A stretch of DNA of 31,189 nucleotides from Thiohalocapsa sp. GTDB lineage: Bacteria; Pseudomonadota; Gammaproteobacteria; Chromatiales; Chromatiaceae. The stretch lies in the NCBI RefSeq assembly GCF_019695415.1, contig NZ_JAIFKJ010000258.1, positions 1-31,189 on the forward strand, read 5' to 3'. Position numbers and translations under genes: made by a program. Numbering within the stretch: position 1 is the first letter of the stretch; every line of letters begins with the position of its first letter. This document shows, piece by piece, positions 21,755 through 29,628 of the stretch. Under the pieces are notes generated by a model that saw only the letters and a program-made list of their open reading frames with translations, ran no database searches and was not told where the DNA came from.

Positions 21755-23380
21755 ATGATTTCTCTCCTCGACTACGGCGCGGGCAACGTCCGCAGCCTCC
21801 GCAATGCCGTAACCCGGCTCGGTTACGAGGTCGTCGACGTCAGCAGCCCGGACGATATTCTCGCCGCCGAGCGCCTCTTGTTTCCGGGAGTGGGTGCCTT
21901 CGGCGCGGCTATGCAACGGCTGCGGGATCAGGGCTTCGTCGAGCCGCTGCTCGACTATCTGCGTGCAGACCGACCGTTCCTCGGCATCTGCATCGGTCTG
22001 CAATGCCTGTTCGAAGGCAGCGACGAGTCACCCGGTGTGCCCGGGCTCGGTGTGCTGTCCGGACAGGTAACGCGCTTCCCGGCGGATGCACTCGCAGTGC
22101 CGCACATGGGGTGGAATGGTCTGCGCGTGCGCCGCGACTCGGAGCTGCTCGCAGGCTTGGAGGCGGATCGGTTCTATTTCGTCCACTCCTACTGCGCTCC
22201 AGCGGCACCGGATATCACGGACTGGGTGCTTGCAGAAACCGACTACGGCGTACCCTTCGTGTCGGCGGTGCAGCAGGGGCAGGTCATCGCGTTGCAGTTC
22301 CACCCGGAGAAGAGCGGGCCCGCCGGGCTCGCCTTGCTGCAGCGTTTTCTTACCGGCACGGTAACAGTGGCACCGGGCTTCGCACCACGCATCCTGAGCG
22401 CACCCGAGGCGCCCAAAACCCACGCGCCAGAACAGCCGCCTACGCGGCTTGCCAAGCGCGTCATCGCCTGCCTCGACGTACGCAGCAACGACGCTGGTGA
22501 CCTCGTGGTGACGAAGGGTGATCAGTACGACGTGCGAGAGCAGGGTGAGGTGCGCAACCTCGGTAAGCCGGTCGATCTCGCAGCGCGCTATTACCGAGAA
22601 GGCGCCGACGAGATTACCTTCCTCAACATTACCGCCTTCCGCGATTTTCCGCTCCGCGATCAGCCCATGCTGGAGGTGCTTCGGCGCACATCCGAGCAGG
22701 TGTTCGTCCCACTCACCATCGGCGGCGGCATTCGCGCCTTCACCGATGCCGACGGCAACAGCTGGAGCGCCCTCGATGTCGCCGACGAGTACTTCCGCTC
22801 CGGTGCGGACAAGATTTCCATCGGCTCTGATGCGGTCTATACGGTGGAGCGGGTGCGTGCTGAGGGCGCCGACGGCAACAGTGCCATTGAGCAGATCGCC
22901 GCGCGCTACGGCAACCAGGCGGTGGTGATCTCCGTTGATCCGCGGCGGGTCTATGTGAGCGATCCGGAGGCCACACACCACCAGGTCGTTGAAACAGCCT
23001 TTCCAGGCCCGCGGGGAGAGCGTTATTGCTGGTTCCAATGCACTGTCCGTGGCGGCCGCGAGGGCCGGGACGTGGATGCGGTGGAGCTGGCCAGGACCTG
23101 CGAAGCCCTCGGGGCCGGGGAGATGTTGCTGAACAGCATCGATCGGGACGGCTCCGGCCTGGGCTTCGATCTCGAGCTCATCGCCGCTGTGCGCGCCGCC
23201 GTGGGCATTCCCGTGATCGCCTCCAGCGGCGCCGGCAGCCCGGGGCACTTCGTCGAAGTCTTTCAAGTGACGGGCGCGGACGCGGCACTGGCCGCGGGCA
23301 TCTTCCATCGCCGCGAGGTGCCGATCGCCGACGTCAAAACAGCCCTGGCCGAGGCCGGCATCCCGGTGCGGGCCGCGTGA
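21755..23380 (+). CDS. hisHF: Bifunctional imidazole glycerol phosphate synthase, eukaryotic HIS7-type HisH-HisF fusion
   Basis: The 541-residue protein fuses a glutamine amidotransferase (about 1-200) to a cyclase barrel (about 231-541) by a short Pro/Ala-rich linker. Together they convert PRFAR plus glutamine-derived ammonia to imidazole glycerol phosphate and AICAR in histidine synthesis. C79 (GICIGLQC), H183 and E185 (QFHPEK) form the amidotransferase triad; D241 (ACLDV) and D395 (SVDPRR) are the cyclase acids. The barrel carries insertions typical of yeast HIS7 and plant HISN4: DLVVTKGDQYDVRE, TDADGNSWSALDVADEYFRS and WFQCTVRGGREGRDVDA. No other his gene is nearby. A TAGACT box (21712-21717) may be the promoter. 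Bacteria usually encode separate HisH and HisF. Confidence 0.93.
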   Translation: MISLLDYGAGNVRSLRNAVTRLGYEVVDVSSPDDILAAERLLFPGVGAFGAAMQRLRDQGFVEPLLDYLRADRPFLGICIGLQCLFEGSDESPGVPGLGVLSGQVTRFPADALAVPHMGWNGLRVRRDSELLAGLEADRFYFVHSYCAPAAPDITDWVLAETDYGVPFVSAVQQGQVIALQFHPEKSGPAGLALLQRFLTGTVTVAPGFAPRILSAPEAPKTHAPEQPPTRLAKRVIACLDVRSNDAGDLVVTKGDQYDVREQGEVRNLGKPVDLAARYYREGADEITFLNITAFRDFPLRDQPMLEVLRRTSEQVFVPLTIGGGIRAFTDADGNSWSALDVADEYFRSGADKISIGSDAVYTVERVRAEGADGNSAIEQIAARYGNQAVVISVDPRRVYVSDPEATHHQVVETAFPGPRGERYCWFQCTVRGGREGRDVDAVELARTCEALGAGEMLLNSIDRDGSGLGFDLELIAAVRAAVGIPVIASSGAGSPGHFVEVFQVTGADAALAAGIFHRREVPIADVKTALAEAGIPVRAA

Positions 23381-23402
23381 TGGGCGCCACGGGGAGGCTG
23401 TG

Positions 23403-24302
23403 ATGCGTCGTTTCGCCAGCTGCTGCATCAGCGCCTTGTCCACACGCAGCAGCGCGCTGCTGGTGCTGCTCTCAGCCCTTCTGGCGGGGGGGTGCGCCGG
23501 CACAGGCGGCAGATCCGGCGACACGGATGCCGCCCTGCCGGCGGGCGCGGACCGCGACGAGCTGCTGACTTCCATCGCCGCCTGCCATCTGCGCCGCGTG
23601 CTGCAGAATGAGGACCGCGGCGCCACCGATGCCGTTGTGATCGCTGCCATCGAACAGTATGGCTTCGAGGTCGAAGAGATGGTGGAGCGCGCGAACGCCA
23701 TTACCGTCGCAGCGGCCGGTGATGCAGCGGCGCGCGCCTCGCTGCGGCGACTTGCCGGCAACGCCTGTGAGCGTCTCGCGGCGCTCACAGGCGCCGCGCC
23801 TGGGCTGGTGCGGTTCGATCGCTCCGGCAACATCGGCAACACCTGGGTGGTGGTAAACGGGGAGATATACGAGGGCTTTGCGGATGAGGTCATCGACACT
23901 CTGCGTCGGGAGAAAGCCGTCGGGCTGCTGATCTCGAGCCCCGGGGGGTCCCTGTATGAAGCGCGGCGACTCGGGCGCTACCTGCGTCAAAACGGGCTAC
24001 GGGTGGGCGTTCAAGACGTTTGTACCTCCGCCTGCGTGGATGTGCTGGCCGGTGGCATCGAGCGTTACGTGACCCGCGGGGCCAAGCTCGGCATTCATCA
24101 AAGCAAGGTGCCGAAGCACCTCAGCAGCCACGAGGGCGGCCAACTGTCGGTGGTGGCGGCGGCGCTCTACCTGCGGGAGATGGGCATTGACGACACGGTG
24201 GCGCTGGCGGCTGCGTCTGTGCCCAACGACAGTATGTATTGGATTTCCGTCGGCGAGGCGCTTGAGACCGGACTCGCGACCAAGTTGGTCGACGCGTTCT
24301 GA
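23403..24302 (+). CDS. ClpP/crotonase-fold periplasmic protease-like lipoprotein (COG3904 type)
   Basis: The 299-residue product starts with a hydrophobic export signal (about 17-30) and a cysteine at 31 in a slightly atypical lipobox (LLAGGC). Residues about 145-299 form a ClpP-like domain: LLISSPGGSLYEARRLG supplies the oxyanion loop, S209 in CTSAC is the likely nucleophile, and H232 in GIHQ the likely base. Such proteins are predicted periplasmic or membrane-linked serine proteases with unknown substrates. GGGGAGG lies 5 nt before the ATG at 23403. It follows hisHF by 22 nt but has no obvious functional link to it. It is convergent with the GNAT gene. Confidence 0.72.
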   Translation: MRRFASCCISALSTRSSALLVLLSALLAGGCAGTGGRSGDTDAALPAGADRDELLTSIAACHLRRVLQNEDRGATDAVVIAAIEQYGFEVEEMVERANAITVAAAGDAAARASLRRLAGNACERLAALTGAAPGLVRFDRSGNIGNTWVVVNGEIYEGFADEVIDTLRREKAVGLLISSPGGSLYEARRLGRYLRQNGLRVGVQDVCTSACVDVLAGGIERYVTRGAKLGIHQSKVPKHLSSHEGGQLSVVAAALYLREMGIDDTVALAAASVPNDSMYWISVGEALETGLATKLVDAF

Positions 24303-24327
24303 GGCCGGCCGGCGGCTCCCCGGGCGC

Positions 24328-24765
24328 TCAGGGGGTGCGCATGCGCTGATGCGCGATGCCGGCCTCCTCGAAGACCTCGCCGTCCGGCTCGAAGCCAAGC
24401 GTACTATAGAAGGGCAGGGCGGCAAGCTGAGCGTTCAGGAATAGGCGTTCGTTGCCGTCGGCACGAGCGATGCGCAGCAGCTCCAGCAGCAGGGCGCGGC
24501 CGACACCCCGGCGGCGATGCTCGGCGAGAACCGCCATGCGTCCGATCTGGCCAGACGGCAGCAGCCGCGCCGTGCCAATAGGCCTACCATCGCCATCCTC
24601 CGCCAGCAGGTGTACAGCGTCGGCATCGAGGCCGTCCCACTCCAGCGTCTCGGGCACCCCTTGCTCGCGGACGAACACCTGCCGGCGAATGGCGTTGAGT
24701 GCCGCGTTATCCCGCTCCCACTGCGCGCGGCGAATGCGAAACACGGGGCGATTGTCCTGGGGCAT
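24328..24765 (-). CDS. GNAT-family N-acetyltransferase
   Basis: The 145-residue protein has the GNAT fold of the YjcF/ElaA-like type. An N-terminal RRQVFVREQGVPETLEWD segment is followed by the acetyl-CoA-binding motif RMAVLAEHRRRGVGRALL, then AQLAALPFYSTLGFEPDGEVFEEAGIAH. It transfers an acetyl group from acetyl-CoA to an unknown amine. The length is normal. It lies 128 nt downstream of roxA on the same strand, so it may be cotranscribed. No clear ribosome binding site precedes the ATG. Confidence 0.82.
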   Translation of the reverse strand: MPQDNRPVFRIRRAQWERDNAALNAIRRQVFVREQGVPETLEWDGLDADAVHLLAEDGDGRPIGTARLLPSGQIGRMAVLAEHRRRGVGRALLLELLRIARADGNERLFLNAQLAALPFYSTLGFEPDGEVFEEAGIAHQRMRTP

Positions 24766-24893
24766 AGCGTTGTTGCTTACTGCTGACGCGGTCGGCGCCG
24801 ATATGGTGCAACCGATGGATTGAGGAGGTTCGATTCAAGGGTGGCGACGCTGAACGTTCGATGAAAGCGTCGGCGCCAGCTGTCGCGCGTAAG

Positions 24894-26096
24894 TCAGGCG
24901 TGGGATGCGACATCCGGCGTCAAGAAATGGCCGGAATTGAACAGCGTTGTGAGCAACTGGATACAGCGTGGCTCGTGTAACCAGGGCGCCGCTGCGGCCA
25001 TCTCCAGCGCCGGGCGGCGGCAGAGGGCTGCCAGGAAGCCGGCGTGGCCGGCGGGCAGCGCATGGCAGTCGCCATTGGCGAAGAGTAAGTCCTCGTCGCC
25101 GCTCCCCAATGCGGGCAGGAACAGCAGCCGCGAGGCGCCGTCGCGGGGCAAGCAGCCTTGGGCCAGCAGCAGCGCCAGCACCTCTCGGGCGGGCCAGGGC
25201 GGCTCCGGTGGCAGCAGCACGACGTTGGGCTTGGGCTCGGTGAGATAGGTCCCCAGCCATCGGCGGAACAGCTGGTCGTCCGCGCCGGTCAAGATCGCCT
25301 TGATGCGCTCGCGGATGATGGCCGTGACGTCCGCCGGCAATTCGGCGGGCTCCGCCGGCAGGTGCATCTCCGGTGGGTCCCGCCAACGCCCATCGTCCGC
25401 CAGCGTGTCCACTGCGTGCTGGAGCCAGTCAGCCGCCAGCTCCCGCCATGCGGGTGCCCGTAAGCCGACGGACCAGGTCATGCAGGGTCCTTCGGCCGTG
25501 CCCCAGTGCGGCACGCCCGGCGGCAGATAAAGGACGTCACCCGGCCCGAGCACCCAGTCCTGCTCCGACTCGAAGCGCTCAAGAATCCGCAGGTCCAGGT
25601 CCGGCACCAGCGCCGACGGTGGGTCTGGACGGCTGTCGATGCGCCAGCGACGCCGGCCTTGCACCTGCACCAGGAAGACATCGTACTCATCGAGATGCGG
25701 CCCCACGGAGCCGCCGTCCTCTGCCCAGCTCACCATGATGTCGTCGAGGCGCCACTCGGGCAGAAAATCGAAGGCGGCGAGCAAAGCGGCAACCGTGGGT
25801 ACATGCTTGTCCACGTCCTGGACCAGCAGCGTCCAGTGCGTCGCCGGCAGCTGCGCGAAAGCCGCTTCGTCGAACGGGCCGTGGCTCACTTGCCACGGCC
25901 GCTCCACGCCCTGCTCGCACACGATGCGAGCCTCCACCTCGGGCTCGCAGGCGAGTCCGGCGAGCTCGTCTGCCGTGATGGGCGAGGTGATGCCCGCAAG
26001 CGCACCGCGCAACAGCATTGGCCGGCGCTGCCAGACCTCCGCCAAAAAGCGCCGGGGGTTCAGCCCCGGTGGCCATCGAAGCCGGACGGGTACCAT
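24894..26096 (-). CDS. roxA: Ribosomal protein uL16 arginine hydroxylase RoxA (YcfD), cupin/JmjC dioxygenase
   Basis: RoxA is an Fe(II)/2-oxoglutarate oxygenase that hydroxylates an arginine of ribosomal protein uL16. The 400-residue product has the iron ligands H134 and D136 in GPHLDEYDVFLVQ and H197 in PPGVPHWG. Typical segments FLAEVWQRRPMLLR and GRRRWRI are present, followed by the C-terminal dimerisation and winged-helix part. It is a little longer than the E. coli protein. It begins 2 nt after the EamA stop, so they share a transcript. purB lies nearby on the same strand; in E. coli ycfD is also near purB. Confidence 0.88.
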   Translation of the reverse strand: MVPVRLRWPPGLNPRRFLAEVWQRRPMLLRGALAGITSPITADELAGLACEPEVEARIVCEQGVERPWQVSHGPFDEAAFAQLPATHWTLLVQDVDKHVPTVAALLAAFDFLPEWRLDDIMVSWAEDGGSVGPHLDEYDVFLVQVQGRRRWRIDSRPDPPSALVPDLDLRILERFESEQDWVLGPGDVLYLPPGVPHWGTAEGPCMTWSVGLRAPAWRELAADWLQHAVDTLADDGRWRDPPEMHLPAEPAELPADVTAIIRERIKAILTGADDQLFRRWLGTYLTEPKPNVVLLPPEPPWPAREVLALLLAQGCLPRDGASRLLFLPALGSGDEDLLFANGDCHALPAGHAGFLAALCRRPALEMAAAAPWLHEPRCIQLLTTLFNSGHFLTPDVASHA

Positions 26097-26098
26097 GG

Positions 26099-27034
26099 TT
26101 ACAGTTCGGCCCTGGGGCCGCCGTTGGTCGCTGGCGTCGGCTGCCCAATGGCGACGCCGCTGGTGCTGCGGCGCACGGCGCGGGTGGCGAGCAAGCCAGC
26201 CGCCGCGATGAGCAGCGTGCCGGTGATGGTGGCAACGGTGAGCGGCTCATCCCAGATGAGCCAGCCATAGGCCGCGCCGAACACAACAGCCGAGTAGCCG
26301 AATACCCCCATGCGAGACGCCGGTGCCAGGGAGAGCCCGCGCGTCAGGGCCAGCTGGCCGAGGGTTGCGGCGATGGCGATGCCAAGCAAGCCAAATCCCG
26401 CCGCAGGCGAGGGTGTCTGCCAGGCCCAGATGAGCGGGACGGCGGAGATCGCGGCAGCGATCAGGGCGAAGTAAAAGACAATGCGCGTGGGAGGCTCGCT
26501 GGCAGACAGCCGCCGCACCGTCACCTTCGCGAGGGCCGCCAGCACGCCGCCGAGGAGCCCGATGAAGGCCACCGGGGAGACCCTGATGCCTGCCTCTGTA
26601 AAACTTGGGTCCAGGATGACCGCGACGCCGGAGAAGCCGATGCCGAGCGCCAGCGCCAACGCCGGCGTCACCCGCTCATGCAGCCAAAGCACAGCGATGA
26701 TGGGCATGAAGATCGGTGCCGTAAGCTTGAGCAGCATCGCGTCCGCCAAGGGCATGGCGGCAATGGCGTAGAAGAAGCAATACATGGCCGCGACACCTGC
26801 GCCGGCACGCAGCAGGTGCAGGCCCGGCACCGTCGTGGCCAGGTTGCCGATGCCGCGGTGCGCGAGCCAGGGGAGCAGCAAAACCAGGCCGAGGATGTTC
26901 CGCGCGAAAACGATCATCGTGTTATCAAGCTCGTCGGACACGAGCCGAATGCCCACGCCCATGCTCGCAAAGCAGAGCTCGCCGAGCACGATAAAGGCGG
27001 CGCCGCGGATCAGGGGTTGTGAGCGATGGCGCAT
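26099..27034 (-). CDS. EamA/DMT-superfamily transporter
   Basis: The 311-residue protein shows ten hydrophobic helices as two EamA repeats (about 12-145 and 160-295), as in RhaT/YdcZ-like metabolite exporters. Typical segments are the start of repeat one (GAAFIVLGELCFASMGVG) and the repeat end IFMPIIAVLWLHE, echoed in repeat two by FGAAYGWLIWDEPLT. The substrate cannot be told from sequence. The ATG at 27034 has no clear ribosome binding site. A 6-bp inverted repeat lies 12 nt upstream of it. It is followed by roxA after 2 nt. Confidence 0.85.
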   Translation of the reverse strand: MRHRSQPLIRGAAFIVLGELCFASMGVGIRLVSDELDNTMIVFARNILGLVLLLPWLAHRGIGNLATTVPGLHLLRAGAGVAAMYCFFYAIAAMPLADAMLLKLTAPIFMPIIAVLWLHERVTPALALALGIGFSGVAVILDPSFTEAGIRVSPVAFIGLLGGVLAALAKVTVRRLSASEPPTRIVFYFALIAAAISAVPLIWAWQTPSPAAGFGLLGIAIAATLGQLALTRGLSLAPASRMGVFGYSAVVFGAAYGWLIWDEPLTVATITGTLLIAAAGLLATRAVRRSTSGVAIGQPTPATNGGPRAEL

Positions 27035-27046
27035 AATTGGGGTCTT

Positions 27047-27064
27047 TGTCGCAAAAGAGCGACA
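27047..27064. promoter_or_regulatory. Operator-like inverted repeat ahead of the EamA gene
   Basis: TGTCGC (27047-27052) and GCGACA (27059-27064) form a perfect 6-6-6 inverted repeat 12 nt from the EamA start codon. This is the size and place of a dimeric repressor site, but no regulator is encoded beside it. Confidence 0.3.
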
Positions 27065-27173
27065 GTTGTATGACTAACGGGTGACTTCATGCTCCCGGAA
27101 GATATTGTTCAGAAAGCAAGTTGTGCTCAGGACACACACGCGATGATGCAAGAAAACCGAAAATCCAAAAAAG

Positions 27174-27204
27174 TTGTACGAATGCCGCTCACATTCGCTA
27201 CACT
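27174..27204 (+). promoter_or_regulatory. Promoter and embedded palindrome for the OmpA-like gene
   Basis: TTGTAC (27174-27179) and TACACT (27199-27204) are plausible -35 and -10 hexamers, with a long 19-nt spacer. Between them CGAATG (27179-27184) and CATTCG (27192-27197) form a 6-7-6 inverted repeat, an operator-like placement. The leader would be about 135 nt. The 27035-27347 gap is AT-richer than its flanks and holds no convincing gene; short ORFs at 27089-27346 (+) and 27127-27333 (-) look spurious. Confidence 0.35.
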
Positions 27205-27347
27205 ATCAGAGCCGATCCCTGTACCACCGCCCGGTGTGCGCGCCGCTGCAAAACAAGCCGCTGGCGACAAGCCAATGCATAAGGGACGCTTGCAGCGGCA
27301 CACACCACTGCCTATTTTGTCATCACGCAACACTCTGGGAGTCTAAG

Positions 27348-27947
27348 ATGCGACACCTCACCACCCTGCGGACCCTGGCGCTGGCGCTGCCGGCGGCCGC
27401 AGCCCTCAGCTTCAATGCCATTGCCCAGGAACCGGACGAGACCTACTGGTACGCCTCGGGTGATCCCACCGTGCCGGACGGCCAGCTCTGGGCCACCAGC
27501 TATGGGGAGTGCTGGCAGTCGGAAGCGCCGGACGGCCCCACCAACCTGCCGCCCTGCCAGATGGAGGTCCGGGACCCGCTGGTCCTGCGCATTCAGTTTG
27601 CGCTGGACCGATACGGCCTTGACGATATCCTGAACCCGGGGGTCCTCACCGATCTCGACCAGTATATCCAGGAGGTCAAGGACTCCCCGCGTCGGGAGCG
27701 CTTGGTCATCGGTGGCTTTACCGACAAGCTCGGCAGCTGGGAGCATAACCTGGCCCTCAGTGAGAACCGCGCCAACACGATTCGCAACTACATGATCGAC
27801 CAAGGCATCCCAGCGAGCGACATCGCGCGCGTGACCGGGTTCTCCTGGGATGTTCCCACCGATTTTCAGGTCGGAGACCTGGGTCCGCTGGAGAACAACC
27901 CGCTGCGCCGCCGCGTCGTGGTGCTGGAAGTACCGGAAGTGATGTAA
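27348..27947 (+). CDS. OmpA-family outer-membrane or periplasmic protein
   Basis: The 199-residue protein has a Sec signal peptide (about 1-26, ending SFNAIAQ). An OmpA-like peptidoglycan-binding domain covers about residues 80-199, with IGGFTDKLGSWEHNLALSENRANTIRNYM and IPASDIARVTGFSWDVP, close to the family pattern G.tD..Gs...N..LS..RA. The N-terminal mature part (about 27-80) has two cysteines in GECW and PPCQ that could form a disulfide. There is no beta-barrel. GGAG lies 6 nt before the ATG at 27348. It is monocistronic, with its own promoter region and a strong terminator, suggesting steady or high expression. Confidence 0.85.
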   Translation: MRHLTTLRTLALALPAAAALSFNAIAQEPDETYWYASGDPTVPDGQLWATSYGECWQSEAPDGPTNLPPCQMEVRDPLVLRIQFALDRYGLDDILNPGVLTDLDQYIQEVKDSPRRERLVIGGFTDKLGSWEHNLALSENRANTIRNYMIDQGIPASDIARVTGFSWDVPTDFQVGDLGPLENNPLRRRVVVLEVPEVM

Positions 27948-27992
27948 GCGGTCTGCGCCTGGCTTGCACAGCCGGGCCGCTGCGCAACTCAC

Positions 27993-28023
27993 GCCCGCCG
28001 CGCGTCGCGCGGCGGGCTTTTTT
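27993..28023 (+). terminator. Strong intrinsic terminator of the OmpA-like gene
   Basis: GCCCGCCGCGCG (27993-28004) pairs perfectly with CGCGCGGCGGGC (28006-28017) and is followed directly by six T residues (28018-28023). It lies 45 nt after the stop and separates the gene from convergent purB. Confidence 0.92.
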
Positions 28024-28076
28024 GTGCCAGCAGCGCTGATGGCATATCTGACTTGGGTTCGAGTGACAGAACGCGC

Positions 28077-29444
28077 TCAGACCGCCCGCGCCTGCTGAGC
28101 GGCATTGCCAATGTAGCTCGCCGGGGTCAGGGCCTTGAGCTCGGCCTTGGCGTGCTCAGGGATCTTAAGGGTGTCGACGAAGGCGGCAAGTGCTCCCGGG
28201 CCGATGCGGCGGCCGCGGGTCAACGCCTTGAGCTTCTCATAAGGCTGCTCGATACCATAGCGGCGCATGACGGTCTGTATGGGCTCGGCGAGGACTTCCC
28301 AGTTGGCGTCCAGGTCTGCGGCGAGGCGTTCAGGGTCGGCCTCCAGTTTGCTGATGCCCTTTTGTGCTGATTGCAGCGCGATCAGGCTGTGGCCCAGGCC
28401 AACGCCGAGGTTACGCAGCACCGTGGAGTCCGTCAGATCCCGCTGCCATCGGGAGATGGGGAGCTTCTCTGCTAGATGCCCGAGGATCGCATTGGCGATG
28501 CCCAAATTGCCCTCGGCGTTCTCAAAATCGATGGGGTTGACCTTATGCGGCATGGTGGAGGAGCCGACCTCGCCGGCGACCGTCTTCTGCTTGAAGTAGC
28601 CGAGTGAGATGTAGCCCCAGACGTCGCGGCAGAAGTCCAGCAGCACGATGTTGAACCGGGCCTGAGCGTCGAACAGCTCGGCCAAGTAATCATGCGGCTC
28701 GATCTGCGTCGTGTAGGGGTTCCAGGTGAGGCCCAGGGACTCGACGAAGTCCCTCGCCATTGCAGGCCAATCCACCTCCGGATAGGTCGCCAGGTGGGCG
28801 TTGTAGTTGCCCACGGCGCCGTTGATCTTGCCCAGCAGATGGACGCCCGCAACCATATTGCGCTGGGCGCGCAGGCGGTGCACGACATTGGCCATTTCCT
28901 TGCCAAGTGTCGTCGGTGAGGCCGGTTGGCCGTGGGTGCGCGACAGCATGGGCTGCTCAGCATACCTGTGCGCAAGGTCGCGGACGGCGTCGATGATTGC
29001 ATCCATTGCTGGCAGCAGGGCGTCCTCACGCGCGGCACGGAGCATCAGCGCATGGGCGAGGTTGTTGATGTCCTCGCTGGTGCAGGCGAAGTGGATGAAC
29101 TCCGACACCGCGGCCAATTCCGCATCGTCTGCCACCTGCTCCTTCAGGAAGTACTCCACCGCCTTGACATCATGATTGGTGGTGCGCTCGATGGTCTTGA
29201 TGCGCGCGGCATGGTCCACCGAAAAATCGTCGACGATGGCATCGAGGCGCGCCCGCGCGGCGTCCGCAAGCTCTGGCACCTCGACGATACCCGGATGCCC
29301 CGCAAGCGCCTGCAGCCAGCGTACCTCTACCATCACCCGATGGCGGATCAGGCCGTATTCGCTGGCCACCGGGCGCAGCGCCTCGGTCTTGGCGCCGTAG
29401 CGGCCGTCGATGGGGGAAATGGCGGTGAGGGTGGAGAGGTCCAT
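28077..29444 (-). CDS. purB: Adenylosuccinate lyase
   Basis: PurB splits SAICAR to AICAR and adenylosuccinate to AMP in purine synthesis. The 455-residue product has the fumarase-superfamily signature SSTMPHKVNPIDFENAEGN (about 295-313). It also has the active-site histidine in SRTHGQPASP (H171), the TTNHDVKAVEYFL segment and HFACTSEDINN. Length and motifs match the E. coli-type enzyme. The ATG at 29444 gives the usual MDLSTLTAISPIDGRY start; no clear Shine-Dalgarno sequence is visible. The neighbourhood with roxA about 2 kb away recalls the E. coli purB region. It lies 180 nt after the aconitase stop on the same strand, with a HicB-like remnant in between. Confidence 0.95.
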   Translation of the reverse strand: MDLSTLTAISPIDGRYGAKTEALRPVASEYGLIRHRVMVEVRWLQALAGHPGIVEVPELADAARARLDAIVDDFSVDHAARIKTIERTTNHDVKAVEYFLKEQVADDAELAAVSEFIHFACTSEDINNLAHALMLRAAREDALLPAMDAIIDAVRDLAHRYAEQPMLSRTHGQPASPTTLGKEMANVVHRLRAQRNMVAGVHLLGKINGAVGNYNAHLATYPEVDWPAMARDFVESLGLTWNPYTTQIEPHDYLAELFDAQARFNIVLLDFCRDVWGYISLGYFKQKTVAGEVGSSTMPHKVNPIDFENAEGNLGIANAILGHLAEKLPISRWQRDLTDSTVLRNLGVGLGHSLIALQSAQKGISKLEADPERLAADLDANWEVLAEPIQTVMRRYGIEQPYEKLKALTRGRRIGPGALAAFVDTLKIPEHAKAELKALTPASYIGNAAQQARAV

Positions 29445-29460
29445 GGATGTTCGGAGGGCG

Positions 29461-29597
29461 AGGTTTGGAGGCTGATGAGGTCTTGGGGGGCTTCTCGAAG
29501 GCTGATCAGCAGCTCTTCTCTGGTCCGCTCCTGTGCGTTGGCGTCTGGGATATCCTCGATCCAGCGGCTACACCAAATCGCCGTCGCGCTCCGCGAC
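29461..29597 (-). pseudogene. Decayed HicB-like antitoxin fragment
   Basis: In one frame the segment from about 29560 reads RWIEDIPDANAQERTREELL and continues ISLREAPQDLISL. This closely resembles the core of small HicB/UPF0150-type antitoxins (patterns like W.EdiPG.n.Q.rT.EEl..sLreAl). Just upstream a different frame reads VAERDGDLV and then a TAG, as expected for the preceding strand of the same fold, so a frameshift separates them. There is no start codon in place and no stop before purB begins. No HicA toxin partner is visible. The segment is short, so chance similarity is possible. Confidence 0.4.
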
Positions 29598-29624
29598 GGG
29601 GTCCCCGCGGGTAGGTAGCGCTGC

Positions 29625-29628
<4 letters not shown>
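29581..29628 (-). terminator. Tandem hairpins after aconitase, possible terminator
   Basis: Read on the minus strand, GTAGGCAGC and GCTACCTAC (29611-29628) form a near-perfect stem that includes the aconitase stop codon. Then CCGTCGCG-GAG-CGCGACGG (29581-29599) forms an 8-bp stem with a 3-nt loop. It is followed by CGATTTGG, only a weak T-run. The second stem overlaps the HicB-like remnant. Confidence 0.4.

Noticed and set aside
22028..23899. Minus-strand ORF of 623 codons opposite hisHF and the ClpP-like gene
   Set aside because: Very long but spans two recognised genes in antisense; this is a common artefact of strong third-position G/C bias.
24846..24871. Inverted repeat GACGCT/AGCGTC downstream of roxA as a terminator
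   Set aside because: The stem is short with a bulge and has no T-tract; too weak to report as a feature.
27089..27346. 85-codon plus-strand ORF and 68-codon minus-strand ORF in the eamA-ompA gap
   Set aside because: Both overlie promoter-like sequence, have no ribosome binding site and show no coding-like codon use.
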